A DNA stretch of 61,049 nucleotides, from positions 1 to 61,049 of the forward strand of contig DAICZO010000307.1 in the NCBI GenBank assembly GCA_027311125.1. Direction: 5' to 3'. This document shows, in pieces, positions 9,090-18,729 of the stretch (positions are counted from its first letter, which is position 1; the number at the start of each line of letters is the position of its first letter). The notes under the pieces were generated by a model, which ran no database searches, was not told where the DNA came from, and saw only the letters and a list, made by a program, of their open reading frames with translations. Position numbers and translations under genes: made by a program. Source of the stretch: Acidobacteriaceae bacterium. GTDB lineage: Bacteria; Acidobacteriota; Terriglobia; Terriglobales; Acidobacteriaceae.

Positions 9090-10439
9090 TTGGATGATTA
9101 TCTGGGTAATAGCATGAACGTAATCGTGATTGATGATGACACTTCGATTTGCCGATTTCTGGCGACTGCCATCGCTGCTGCTGGTCATAGTTGCCGCGTT
9201 GCGCATACATTGTCGGAGGCGGAGACGCTGCTGTCTGAGTACACTCCCCAGTTGGCGCTGCTTGATCTGTATCTGAAGGAGAGCAGCGGGCTGGATGTAC
9301 TGCGATTTTTACGCGCAAGGTTCAGTGAGTGTGGGATCGTGATGATGACAGCACATGCCAGTATTGAGACGGTGACTGGGGCACTGCAACACGGTGCGGA
9401 CGAGTATTTGGGTAAGCCGGTTCGGCTAGAAGACTTGCTGGCTTTATTTAAGCGATTTGAGCGTCGATCGGTGGATGTACGTCCGGAGAGTGTTCCATGG
9501 ATACCAACGGCAATCATTGGCAATAGCAAACCTATGCTTGACGTGTATCGGCTAATTGCTCGCGTCGCTCCGACAGATGCCAGCGTTCTGGTGACCGGTC
9601 CCAGTGGTTCGGGTAAAGAGCTAGTTGCACGCGCAATCCATACGTATGGTCTTCGTTCGCGCGGACCATTTATCGCGGTCAATTGCGGAGCACTACCGGA
9701 GCAGATACTGGAGAACGAGCTGTTCGGACATGAACGTGGTGCATTTACTGGCGCAGATACGGCGACGTCGGGGCTGTTTGAAGCGAGCAAGGGTGGGACT
9801 ATATTTTTAGATGAGATTACTGAGACCAGTCTGGCCTTTCAGGTGAAGCTACTGCGGGTCTTGCAAGAAGGTGAAATACGTCGACTAGGATCCAGCAAAA
9901 CGATTGAGGTGGACACAAGGGTTATAGCGGCGACCAACAAGCCGATAGGTACGCTTATAGCTGCTGGTCAGTTTCGAGAAGATCTCTATTACCGCCTTGG
10001 GGTTGTGACGATACCATTGCCATCTTTGGCCGAACGTCGGGACGATATACCTCTGTTAGCACAGTCGTTTCTGCAGCGATCTAATGAAAGGAATGGAAGA
10101 AGCACATACTTTACCCCTGCAGCGGTGCAGGCACTGCTGGAACTTCCGTGGCCAGGCAACGTACGCGAACTTGAAAACTTTATCCAACGACTGGTGATTC
10201 TAGCGCTCACCGACGAAATCGGTTTGGAAGAGGTGCGGCAGGCTCATCAAAACAATGGCTATCTTTTGCAGCAAGCGGATGTTCCTGTTGTCAGTCTGAA
10301 AGATGCTGAGCGAGATCAGATTGTGAAGGTCTTGAAAGAGACGGATGGCAACCGTTCCCTAGCTGCACGGCGTTTGGGTATCGAGCGTAAGACTTTGTAT
10401 GTGAAGGCCAAGCGACTTGGGATCGACCTAAAACTATGA
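9090..10439 (+). CDS. Sigma-54-dependent response regulator (NtrC family: REC-AAA+-Fis HTH)
   Basis: REC domain (VIVIDDDTSI, LLDLYLKESSG), Walker A GPSGSGKE, GAFTGA loop, C-terminal Fis-type HTH; ATG at 9114 is an alternative start. Confidence 0.95.
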   Translation: MDDYLGNSMNVIVIDDDTSICRFLATAIAAAGHSCRVAHTLSEAETLLSEYTPQLALLDLYLKESSGLDVLRFLRARFSECGIVMMTAHASIETVTGALQHGADEYLGKPVRLEDLLALFKRFERRSVDVRPESVPWIPTAIIGNSKPMLDVYRLIARVAPTDASVLVTGPSGSGKELVARAIHTYGLRSRGPFIAVNCGALPEQILENELFGHERGAFTGADTATSGLFEASKGGTIFLDEITETSLAFQVKLLRVLQEGEIRRLGSSKTIEVDTRVIAATNKPIGTLIAAGQFREDLYYRLGVVTIPLPSLAERRDDIPLLAQSFLQRSNERNGRSTYFTPAAVQALLELPWPGNVRELENFIQRLVILALTDEIGLEEVRQAHQNNGYLLQQADVPVVSLKDAERDQIVKVLKETDGNRSLAARRLGIERKTLYVKAKRLGIDLKL

Positions 10440-12784
10440 ATACCGGTGCTGGCTTAGCGAGCAAGCCTTGGTGGAGTCGGAGTGCGGCGCTGGCTTTGTG
10501 CTGCTTTGTGCTCTCTGCACTTTCCAGTTTGATGGGTGGTGTTCGTGAGGTTGGCAGCCGCACGAATGACAGCTTCTTTCGGATACGCAATCGACTAGAG
10601 CAGTCAACCTCTGTCGTGGTGGTTTATATAGACGATGCTTCTTTGTCGGAGCAGGGACGGTGGCCTTGGCGCCGCAGCCAACTTGCAGATCTGATCGACC
10701 GCGTTGCTGCGTCAAAGCCGAATGCGATCGGTCTTGATATTCTGCTCAGCGAGCCTTCGGACCAGCAGGACGACCGTGCCCTGGCCGCTGCTTTTGGACG
10801 TGCTGGCAATGTTGTATTACCGGCTAAGATTACAACTTCGACTGCAGGGCCGTTGTGGATTGAGCCGTTGCCTATGTTTGCATCAGCGGCTATGGCGGTT
10901 GGCCATGTTCAGGCCATTTTAGACGCGGATGGAATCTGCCGAAGACTGCCTGTAGCGGAGATGACTTTGCATGGACCGCTGCTGATGATGTCACAACTGT
11001 TGGCAAACGTGGCGGGTACTACCAAGACGACTGCATCTCATGCTGCTACCAGTGAGGTATTGCAGCCGCGGGTAGTGACCATCGACTACCGCGGACTAGC
11101 CAATGGTAGTCCTCCGTCGCGTACACCATTCCCTACTGTTTCTGCGGCAAGTATGCTTCGTGGCGATGTATATGACTTTCGAGGAAAGACAATAATAATC
11201 GGGTTTGCGGGAACCGGACTTGAGGACGAATTGTTGACTCCGCTGAGTTACAGCAATCCAGCTCCAGGTGTTTTGATTCAAGCGAACATGGTCGACACGC
11301 TGGATCATGCTCGTGAATTGACGACGGTACCTCCCCTCATACAGTCGGTATTGCTGCTGTGCCTATGTTTAGTGGGTGGCAGGCTAATGCAGCAGCAGAA
11401 CACTTTGCGCATAGCGCTGTGGTTGACGCTTAGTCTCATTGGTACGTTCGGTGCTGCATATGCTTGTTTTTTGTTATGGGGACTTCAGTTTGACCTTGGG
11501 CCAGCTTTCGTGGCCAGTCTTCTGCTAGTGCCGCTTGGACAACTGCAACATATCGTTCTAATCCAACGGATGATTGGAACTAGCCTGGGTAATCTGCAGC
11601 GTCAGACTGAGGGGCTGCCGTTATATCTGGCTGGGGCTCTGGTTCCGCAACTGGTTGCCAAGGTTCCAGCATTAAAATTGAAGAGTTCAGAGTCAAAGAT
11701 CGCTTTGATCGCGAAGACTGATCAACAGATTGCAATAGTCTCTGGGTTTCAACAGTCGTTGCTGGATGGTATGCGCGATGGCATTGCCGTATTTGATGAG
11801 TTTGGTAATGCGATGTTTGCCAATCAGGCATGGCGCAGTTTTTTGATTCAGAGCGGTTGGGGCGATGCAGTGGTGTGGCCGGAGATTTCCAGGCTCTTGT
11901 ATCCGATCGGTGTTGGCTCGTCTAGCCATGGTCTGAATCCTGCAGACATGCAGCAGCGAAAGTTGAGAAAAATAGATAATGAGGTGCTGATCGCCGGGCA
12001 GTTGTGGCGGCTGTCTATGGTGCGACTGCCTGCGGTTGCCGCGGTTAAGAAACGGCTATACATGGTTATCTCGGCTGACCTGACGCCGCAGATGGAACGC
12101 GACCAAGCCCGGCAGCAAGCACTTCAATTCATCACACATGAATTGCGGACGCCGCTGGTTTCATTGCTGGGATTTGCGGAGTTGCTGCAATATTTTCCTG
12201 AGCAGGCGCGAGAGGCCGGGGCTGCCGATGTAATTCACCATGAGTCGGAACGGCTCATTGCTTTGACCACGATGTTTTTAGAGTGTCTGAAGCTTGAAAC
12301 CGCACTGCCCGTGGTGACTCCGGAGGAGACGAATATTGAAGTTGTACTACAGAAGGCGAGTTCTCTGGCGGAGTCGCTATGCAGAGCCTCTAACAAAAAG
12401 CTGGTAGTGATTCAACCTTCCGAGCCTGTTGTGGTGAATCTTGATCGAGCGATGATGACCGGAGCATTGCTGAATCTTGTTGCCAATGCAGTGAAGTACG
12501 GGGCTGATAAGGCGGATGTAGTGATTCGTGTTACTGCTGATCGTAATCATGTAGTTTTTGCAGTTCAAAACCAGGGGTCACGGATCCCTGAACATGAGAT
12601 TCACCGACTGTTCGCTCCACAGTATCGTATGTCTGACAATGCTGCTGGGCGAATCGGCTGGGGAATTGGACTGGCTTTTGTTAAGCGGGTTTTAGATGCA
12701 CACGGGGGAGAAGTTCGAGTGGAGAGCGACGATCGCGAGACGAGCTTCCAACTTGTGCTGCCCCTCACACCATTTTCTGAATGA
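10436..12784 (+). CDS. CHASE2 sensor domain histidine kinase
   Basis: N-terminal CHASE2-type sequence (RNRLEQSTSVVVVYIDDASLSEQGRWPWRRSQLADLID..KPNAIGLDILLSEPS), TM segments, H-box FITHELRTPLVSLLGFAELL, N/G boxes; ATGA overlap with regulator. Confidence 0.92.
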   Translation: MNTGAGLASKPWWSRSAALALCCFVLSALSSLMGGVREVGSRTNDSFFRIRNRLEQSTSVVVVYIDDASLSEQGRWPWRRSQLADLIDRVAASKPNAIGLDILLSEPSDQQDDRALAAAFGRAGNVVLPAKITTSTAGPLWIEPLPMFASAAMAVGHVQAILDADGICRRLPVAEMTLHGPLLMMSQLLANVAGTTKTTASHAATSEVLQPRVVTIDYRGLANGSPPSRTPFPTVSAASMLRGDVYDFRGKTIIIGFAGTGLEDELLTPLSYSNPAPGVLIQANMVDTLDHARELTTVPPLIQSVLLLCLCLVGGRLMQQQNTLRIALWLTLSLIGTFGAAYACFLLWGLQFDLGPAFVASLLLVPLGQLQHIVLIQRMIGTSLGNLQRQTEGLPLYLAGALVPQLVAKVPALKLKSSESKIALIAKTDQQIAIVSGFQQSLLDGMRDGIAVFDEFGNAMFANQAWRSFLIQSGWGDAVVWPEISRLLYPIGVGSSSHGLNPADMQQRKLRKIDNEVLIAGQLWRLSMVRLPAVAAVKKRLYMVISADLTPQMERDQARQQALQFITHELRTPLVSLLGFAELLQYFPEQAREAGAADVIHHESERLIALTTMFLECLKLETALPVVTPEETNIEVVLQKASSLAESLCRASNKKLVVIQPSEPVVVNLDRAMMTGALLNLVANAVKYGADKADVVIRVTADRNHVVFAVQNQGSRIPEHEIHRLFAPQYRMSDNAAGRIGWGIGLAFVKRVLDAHGGEVRVESDDRETSFQLVLPLTPFSE

Positions 12785-12792
12785 GGTTCACG

Positions 12793-13566
12793 ATGAATAG
12801 ATATGTTTCAGGAGTGCTGGCTAGTTTTATCGCTATGTTTGCCGTGCTGAGTGCCATCGGCCAGACCGTGGCAGCGAGTAGCGTACATGTTCCGCATGGC
12901 GGAGCTGTCGTGCTCGACTTGAGCGGAAAGATCAAGGTTCATGGTGCGGGGGGGAATAGTTTAGTGATTGCGAGAAACGGAGTAGTGCCTCAGGGCGCGG
13001 TGATCGAAACAGATCCGAATGCCAAGGTCTTACTTCGTCTGGAAGATGGGAGCGAGATTCTGCTGCGTGAGAGTTCTCATCTCGTGATGAACCAGGAGAC
13101 GCTACCCTCGGGAAGCACTTTTTTTGAACTGATACTGGGCAAGCTGCGGGCTGTGGTGACCAAGCGCTATACAGGAACACCCTCGTTTCAGCTAGGTACT
13201 CCGAGCGCTATCGTAGCAGTGCGTGGAACCAGATTTGAGGTGGAAGTCAACAATCACAAAGTGACTGAAGTTGATGTAGAGCAAGGACTGGTGCAGGTGA
13301 CAGGGCGGGCCGCTTCAGAGCCTTCGGTACTGTTGGAGCCTGGATTTTCCACCCGAGTTGGATTGGACAGGATTCCTGAAGCTCCTGTGCCAACAAGTCG
13401 GATTCGGCCAGATGCGCGTGAGGAGCAGGAAAATAAGAGCAAGAAGAACATGCGGGGTAAGGGGAGTGCGCATGAGCCGTCGGGCGCCACTCCGGAGGCC
13501 CGTCCGGGTACTGAGCCGCCAGAACCGGCGGAGCCTGCTGAGACACCCAAGCCTGCACCGCAGTAG
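12793..13566 (+). CDS. Secreted FecR-domain protein
   Basis: Signal peptide; FecR-like VLLRLEDGSEILLRESSHLVM and SAIVAVRGTRFEVEV; Pro/Glu-rich C-terminus; SD GAGG before ATG 12793 (alternative ATG 12781 overlaps kinase stop). Confidence 0.85.
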   Translation: MNRYVSGVLASFIAMFAVLSAIGQTVAASSVHVPHGGAVVLDLSGKIKVHGAGGNSLVIARNGVVPQGAVIETDPNAKVLLRLEDGSEILLRESSHLVMNQETLPSGSTFFELILGKLRAVVTKRYTGTPSFQLGTPSAIVAVRGTRFEVEVNNHKVTEVDVEQGLVQVTGRAASEPSVLLEPGFSTRVGLDRIPEAPVPTSRIRPDAREEQENKSKKNMRGKGSAHEPSGATPEARPGTEPPEPAEPAETPKPAPQ

Positions 13567-13923
13567 CCAACTATCAAATCAGTCCTGACACGGACGAGCT
13601 TTGTGATCTTGCTTTAGATTGTGGCTAATATATAGAAAAGGAATGACTTGACGACATCTTGTGCGACTGGATGAAGGTGTTGATCCTTGGTTTGTGTTTA
13701 TCTATGTTTTGAGTCTTCATGATCTTTTCGCTTGCTATGAGGATGCTTCAAACTGAAGCGTGGCTTGAGGATAAATAGCTTCCTAAAGAGCGTGAGTGGA
13801 TTTTGTGGTCCGCTAATCATGTGGGGACGTTCGTGAAGTTTTGGAACTGAGATTGTGCTTGGCATAGAAATAGGCAAGCGGTTGAGCTGGAGTAGAGGTC
13901 AAACCACACGGCTTTTGAGGAAG

Positions 13924-13940
13924 GCCCCCGTTTCGGGGGC
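13924..13940 (+). terminator. GC-rich hairpin, possible terminator or small-RNA 3' end
   Basis: GCCCCCG-TTT-CGGGGGC perfect 7-bp stem followed by ATCTGTCTGTTTT (imperfect U tract). Confidence 0.5.
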
Positions 13941-14139
13941 ATCTGTCTGTTTTATGGATGGTTACCCGGTATGGGGGCATGATGAATTCATGGCGTGGCT
14001 GATTTATACTTATTGCTTGCCTTGCAACCGGCGTGGCGCACGTCTGATAGATGTGTGTACAGGTCGAGCAAAATCCAGGGCACGCTGCCGATCTTACTAA
14101 TAAGTCGGCGACTCGCGAAGTGAAGGTCTTTAGCCAAGC

Positions 14140-16116
14140 ATGATTCGTATTCTGCAGCAGGACAACCGCATCACCAAGATTATCTTCGCCGTCATCATTG
14201 GTTTAGCTGTCGTCACCATGGTGATCACGTTAGTACCGGGAATCTTTGATAACCAGGCTACGAACGATACAACTGTCTATGCCACGGTGCGAGAACCGGG
14301 CGTGTTGGGTCGTTTTGCGAGCGAGAGCACACCGGTTAAGGATGTCGAGGTAAACCAACTCGCGTCGCGTCAGTTGCAGCAACAGCGGCTGCCAGAGTTT
14401 CTGCTGCCCTATATGGTGCAGCGCGCCGGGCAGATTCTCGTACAGCGAGCGATTCTGAAGCATGAGGCTGACCGGATGGGCCTGGAGGTGAGCGATGAGG
14501 ATCTGCGCCGCGAACTGCAGACCGGTCCTTTTGCCCAGTATCTTTTTCCCAATGGCACCTATATCGGTGACGACGCATACATGAACTTCGTGCAGTCGGC
14601 GTTCCAGACGAGCCGCAGTGACTTTGAGTCGCAGGTGAAGAGCGACATGGAACTGAACCGTCTGCAGGCGTTAGTGACCGGTGGTGTAACCGTATCGGAC
14701 AATGCAGTGCGGGATGCTTACAAGATTCAGGGAACAAAGGTTAAGTTTGATTATGCTGTGATCTCTGGAGACGATCTGCGCAAGACGATTAATCCCTCTG
14801 ACGCTGAGTTGCAGTCGTTTTTCAAACAGAATCAGGCGCGCTATGCTGCGGCGATTCCGGAGACGCGGAAGATTGAGTATGCCTCATTCGATGCCTCCAG
14901 CCTTCCGGGTGGCCGGCCACAGGTGACAGACGCCGACGTGCAGGCGTACTACAACCAGCACAAGGACCAGTTTCAGGTGAAGGAGCAGGTGAAGGTACGT
15001 CACATTTTGATTGCAGTACCTTCTGGCGCTGATGCGAAGACAGATGCTGCGGCGAAGGCCAAGGCGGAAGATTTGCTGAAGCAGATTAAAAGCGGCGGTA
15101 ACTTTGCTGATCTTGCGAGTAAGAACTCGGATGACCCGGGCAGCAAGGCTCAGGGGGGTGAACTGGGTTGGCTGGATCGCGGAAAGACCGTTCCTGAGTT
15201 CGATAAGATGGCGTTTTCGCTATCACCTGGGCAGACTTCGGATCTGGTGAAGACGCAGTTCGGGTACCACATTCTCCAGGTGGAAGACAAGAAAACAGCG
15301 CATATGCGTCCTTTGGATGAGGTTCGTGGCGAGATCGTTCCAGTGCTGGAGCAGCAGAAGGCTGGTGCTGCCGAGCAGTCGTTGGCAACGCAACTTGCAA
15401 GCGATGCGAAGAAGAATGGCCTGGAAAAGGCCGCAGCGGCCAAAGGCCTGCATGTCGTGACGACGGATTATCTTGCAAAGGATGGTGTGGTCGCCGGGTT
15501 GGCTGACGGGACGGCTCTTCTGGCCCAGGCGTTTGCAGTGAAGCAGGGCGGTGATCCGACGGCCGTGCCTACGGGAGACGGCTTTGCCATCTTTCAGGTT
15601 GTCGATGTGAAAGCTGCTCATGCGCCAGAGTTTGATGCGTACAAGCAGCACATCCTGGATGATTATCGCGAACAGCAGCTTCCGCAGTTGTTGAATGCAC
15701 AGCTGAATAAGCTGGATGATCGTGCGAAGGTGCTGAACGATCTAAAGAAGGCCGCAGCAGAGATGAATGTCACAGTGAAGACGAGCGACTTGGTAGGTAA
15801 GGATGGTCAGGTGCCGGACTTGGGTGCGATGAGCGGCCCGGGAGCAGTAGCGTTTACCTTGGCGAAGGGCGCAATTTCAGGTCCGATAAACACAGGGCGC
15901 GCTGGAGTGGTCCTGAGCCTTCTCGATAAGCAGGAGCCTACCCCGGACGAGATTGCAAAGAACTTTGTTGCGACGCGTGAGCAACTGCTGAATGTGCAGC
16001 GGGAAGAGATTTTCCGGGTGTACATTGGCAACCTGACGGAGAAGTATGAGAAGGGCGGAGCGGTTCGTTACTCGAAGAAGCAGCCTACGCCGGGCTATTC
16101 GCCGTTCGGGAATTAG
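14140..16116 (+). CDS. Peptidylprolyl isomerase, SurA/PpiD-like (SurA_N domain plus parvulin domain)
   Basis: N-terminal TM anchor; parvulin motif VKVRHILIAVPSGA...GGELGWLDRGKTVPEFDKMAFSLSPGQTSDLVKTQFGYHILQV. Confidence 0.92.
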   Translation: MIRILQQDNRITKIIFAVIIGLAVVTMVITLVPGIFDNQATNDTTVYATVREPGVLGRFASESTPVKDVEVNQLASRQLQQQRLPEFLLPYMVQRAGQILVQRAILKHEADRMGLEVSDEDLRRELQTGPFAQYLFPNGTYIGDDAYMNFVQSAFQTSRSDFESQVKSDMELNRLQALVTGGVTVSDNAVRDAYKIQGTKVKFDYAVISGDDLRKTINPSDAELQSFFKQNQARYAAAIPETRKIEYASFDASSLPGGRPQVTDADVQAYYNQHKDQFQVKEQVKVRHILIAVPSGADAKTDAAAKAKAEDLLKQIKSGGNFADLASKNSDDPGSKAQGGELGWLDRGKTVPEFDKMAFSLSPGQTSDLVKTQFGYHILQVEDKKTAHMRPLDEVRGEIVPVLEQQKAGAAEQSLATQLASDAKKNGLEKAAAAKGLHVVTTDYLAKDGVVAGLADGTALLAQAFAVKQGGDPTAVPTGDGFAIFQVVDVKAAHAPEFDAYKQHILDDYREQQLPQLLNAQLNKLDDRAKVLNDLKKAAAEMNVTVKTSDLVGKDGQVPDLGAMSGPGAVAFTLAKGAISGPINTGRAGVVLSLLDKQEPTPDEIAKNFVATREQLLNVQREEIFRVYIGNLTEKYEKGGAVRYSKKQPTPGYSPFGN

Positions 16117-16137
16117 CTTGATTTGAGATGGATGTAT

Positions 16138-16184
16138 GGGCCTGATGCTCTGCCAATGCGGCGAGGTCAGGCCCTTTCTTTTTT
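16138..16184 (+). terminator. Rho-independent terminator
   Basis: GGGCCTGA...TCAGGCCC stem followed by TTTCTTTTTT. Confidence 0.85.
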
Positions 16185-16266
16185 GTCGAGACCACGTATG
16201 ATTTCGGCAACATGTATTTTGGGCAGGAGTTCGAGCAGGGTTGACCTGGTGTGAGAGAGGAAGCGT

Positions 16267-17838
16267 ATGAGCGGGGAAGCTAAGGTGCAAGATCGGCTGT
16301 CGGGAGTTCTGCTGCATGTGACGTCGTTGCCGTCGTACGGTGGGGTGGGGGACTTTGGTCCGGCGGCCTATGGGTTCGTGGATTTTCTGGCGGCAGCAAA
16401 GCAGCGTCTATGGCAGGTGCTGCCCCTTAGCCCCACGGGCTATGGAAGTTCGCCATACTCTGCTCTATCGGCGTTTGCGGGCAACCCGTTGCTGATCAGC
16501 GTAGAGCGTCTGGCTCAAGAAGGATGGATTGCGTGGGAGCGTATCGGGGGGCTACCTGGGCACGATGGTCCAGTTCAATTCGAAGAGGCGATGCGGCTTA
16601 AAATGCCGTTGATAGAAGAGGCTGCTGCCAACTTTCTTGATAGAGCTGACAACGATGCGCGAGCGAGTTTTCAAAAGTTTTGCAACGACAACGGTTCTTG
16701 GTTGACCGATTATGCGATGTTCAATGTGTTGCGCCGGAAGTATAGCTATGCAAGCTGGCACGAGTGGCCAGTGGAACATGCACAGCGCAAGCCGGAAGCC
16801 ATGACTGCGTTGCTAAGTGAGCATGGCAAAGAGATGGCCATTGAGCAGGCGATTCAATACTTTTTTAGCCAGCAATGGTCTGCCCTGCGAGCCTACTGCT
16901 CGGAGCGGGATGTACGAATTATGGGTGATGTCGCGATCTTTGTGAACTACGATAGCGCCGATGTATGGACGCACCCTGAGCTATTTGAACTGGATGAAGA
17001 ACGGCGCCCGATACGGGTATCGGGTGTGCCGCCTGATTATTTTTCGGCTACTGGACAACGCTGGGGGAATCCGCTGTACAAGTGGGGCGTTTTGATGGAG
17101 CGAGGGTTCGACTGGTGGGTCGCTCGGGTGAGACGTTCGCTGGCGTTGTACGACATGATTCGATTGGATCACTTTCGGGGATTTGAGGCGTATTGGTCCA
17201 TCGCTGCCGAGGAAGCGACTGCGATTAACGGGCAGTGGGTCAAGGCACCGGGGCAAGAATTGTTTCAGCGACTGAAAGACGTGTTCGGGGATCTGCCGTT
17301 TGTTGCAGAAGATCTTGGCTTGATTACGCCTGAGGTGGACGAGCTGCGGGAGCATTTTGGGATGCCGGGTATGAGGATTCTACAGTTTGGTTTTTCGGAT
17401 CGTGGTGGGCATCTCTACCTGCCGCATCGCTACGTTCCGAATACTGTGGTTTATACAGGAACGCATGACAACAATACAACGCTGGGCTGGTGGCGCGATG
17501 ATGTTGGTGAAGCGGAGCGGAGGAACGTGCAGTCTTATCTGCAGAAGATTGAGCATGACGGGGACATTGTGTGGGCGATGATTCGGGCCGCGGCGCGATC
17601 GGTGGCCAATCTATGCATCTTCCCGATGCAGGATGTGCTGCATCTGGGGAGCGAGGGGAGAATGAATACGCCGTCTGAGGGGGTTGGTAATTGGACGTGG
17701 CGGTACGATGCAAGTGCGTTACACCCAGACTTTGCAGCACAGCTTGCCGCTCTGATGGAGATGACTGACCGTGACGGTTATGTGGCTCCGCAGCCTGAAG
17801 GCAGTGTCGATAAAGCAGACCTTAGCGTGAACGTTTAG
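16267..17838 (+). CDS. malQ: 4-alpha-glucanotransferase
   Basis: Characteristic GVLLHVTSLPSYGGVGDFG, YGSSPYSALSAFAGNPLL, IRLDHFRGFEAYW, TGTHDNNTTLGWW motifs. Confidence 0.95.
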   Translation: MSGEAKVQDRLSGVLLHVTSLPSYGGVGDFGPAAYGFVDFLAAAKQRLWQVLPLSPTGYGSSPYSALSAFAGNPLLISVERLAQEGWIAWERIGGLPGHDGPVQFEEAMRLKMPLIEEAAANFLDRADNDARASFQKFCNDNGSWLTDYAMFNVLRRKYSYASWHEWPVEHAQRKPEAMTALLSEHGKEMAIEQAIQYFFSQQWSALRAYCSERDVRIMGDVAIFVNYDSADVWTHPELFELDEERRPIRVSGVPPDYFSATGQRWGNPLYKWGVLMERGFDWWVARVRRSLALYDMIRLDHFRGFEAYWSIAAEEATAINGQWVKAPGQELFQRLKDVFGDLPFVAEDLGLITPEVDELREHFGMPGMRILQFGFSDRGGHLYLPHRYVPNTVVYTGTHDNNTTLGWWRDDVGEAERRNVQSYLQKIEHDGDIVWAMIRAAARSVANLCIFPMQDVLHLGSEGRMNTPSEGVGNWTWRYDASALHPDFAAQLAALMEMTDRDGYVAPQPEGSVDKADLSVNV

Positions 17839-17874
17839 ACTGTTATTAAGTACAAACTTATTTGAGGAGCACTC

Positions 17875-18060
17875 ATGCCACTCTCTGGCGAAGCCATCCG
17901 TACCATGAACTACGTTGACGATATTTCTGTGACCTTGCGCCGGATTCTTGCGGTGCTGCCGTCGTTGACGGCTGAGGAACGCGAACGTGTTGCGAACCAT
18001 ATCAAGAGCGCTGAGCCGAGTTACGAGTCGGTGATTACTGCCGTGACGAGTACGAAGTGA
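17875..18060 (+). CDS. Small conserved-looking hypothetical protein (61 aa)
   Basis: SD TTGAGGAGC before ATG; GTGA overlap with the next ORF. Confidence 0.6.
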   Translation: MPLSGEAIRTMNYVDDISVTLRRILAVLPSLTAEERERVANHIKSAEPSYESVITAVTSTK

Positions 18061-18677
18061 GCCAGGTCGTGACGGCGCTTCCGATCCATACTGTTGCCGT
18101 GATCGGCGCGGGTGAGGCTGGTCGAAGCTTTGCTCTGGCTTGTGCCTGTGCCGGTTTTCACGTGGTGCTGGAAGACGTGATGCCAGCTAATCTGCGTAAG
18201 GCCGAGGCTGACTTTGCAGATATGAGTGGGCGTGCGGGCCCTGGATGTCTGGAGCTGGTGGCGACGGTGGAAGATGCCGTTCGCAACGCGGATATCGTGT
18301 TCGATTTTGTGCCGGATGAGTTGGAGTCGAAGCTGGAGATCTTCAGCATGATCGACCGGATGGCCCCTCCGAAGACCATTATGTGCACTCCGAGCGATGC
18401 GTTGAGTATCACCGACTTGGCGTCATGTGTTTATCGTCCGGAGCGGTGCTTTGCGGTACGGGGTGGGTTGGCTCCTGTGGTGGCACAGGTGGGAGAGGCG
18501 TTGCGACTGTTGTATCCCGCAGGCATCGATGAATGCCTGATACCAGTTGTGATTGATTTCCTCGGGAAACAAGGCAGGATCGCACAGGCAGAGATTGATC
18601 CTGATGTGCCGATGTTGGTGAAGAATCTGGTGCAGGATGCCAAGTCCCCGACGGCTATTTCTGGGGCACGGAACTAA
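18057..18677 (+). CDS. 3-hydroxyacyl-CoA dehydrogenase NAD-binding-domain protein (short form)
   Basis: VAVIGAGEAGRSFALACACAGFHVVLEDV Rossmann motif, DIVFDFVPDELESKLEIF; only 206 aa. Confidence 0.8.
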   Translation: MSQVVTALPIHTVAVIGAGEAGRSFALACACAGFHVVLEDVMPANLRKAEADFADMSGRAGPGCLELVATVEDAVRNADIVFDFVPDELESKLEIFSMIDRMAPPKTIMCTPSDALSITDLASCVYRPERCFAVRGGLAPVVAQVGEALRLLYPAGIDECLIPVVIDFLGKQGRIAQAEIDPDVPMLVKNLVQDAKSPTAISGARN

Positions 18678-18729
18678 TTCACTGGTAGATGCGTAACGCT
18701 GTGGGGAAGGACTTCGTCAAACAACAGCT

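Noticed and set aside
9185-9790. 201-aa minus-strand ORF
   Set aside because: Antisense to the NtrC-type regulator; Ser/Arg-rich shadow ORF.
13859-13876. TTGGCATAGAAATAGGCA as a sigma-54 promoter
   Set aside because: GG-to-GC spacing is one nucleotide too long.
13855-14100. 81-aa ORF in the intergenic region before the PPIase gene
   Set aside because: No SD or family resemblance, and it spans the strong hairpin at 13924-13940; more likely non-coding.
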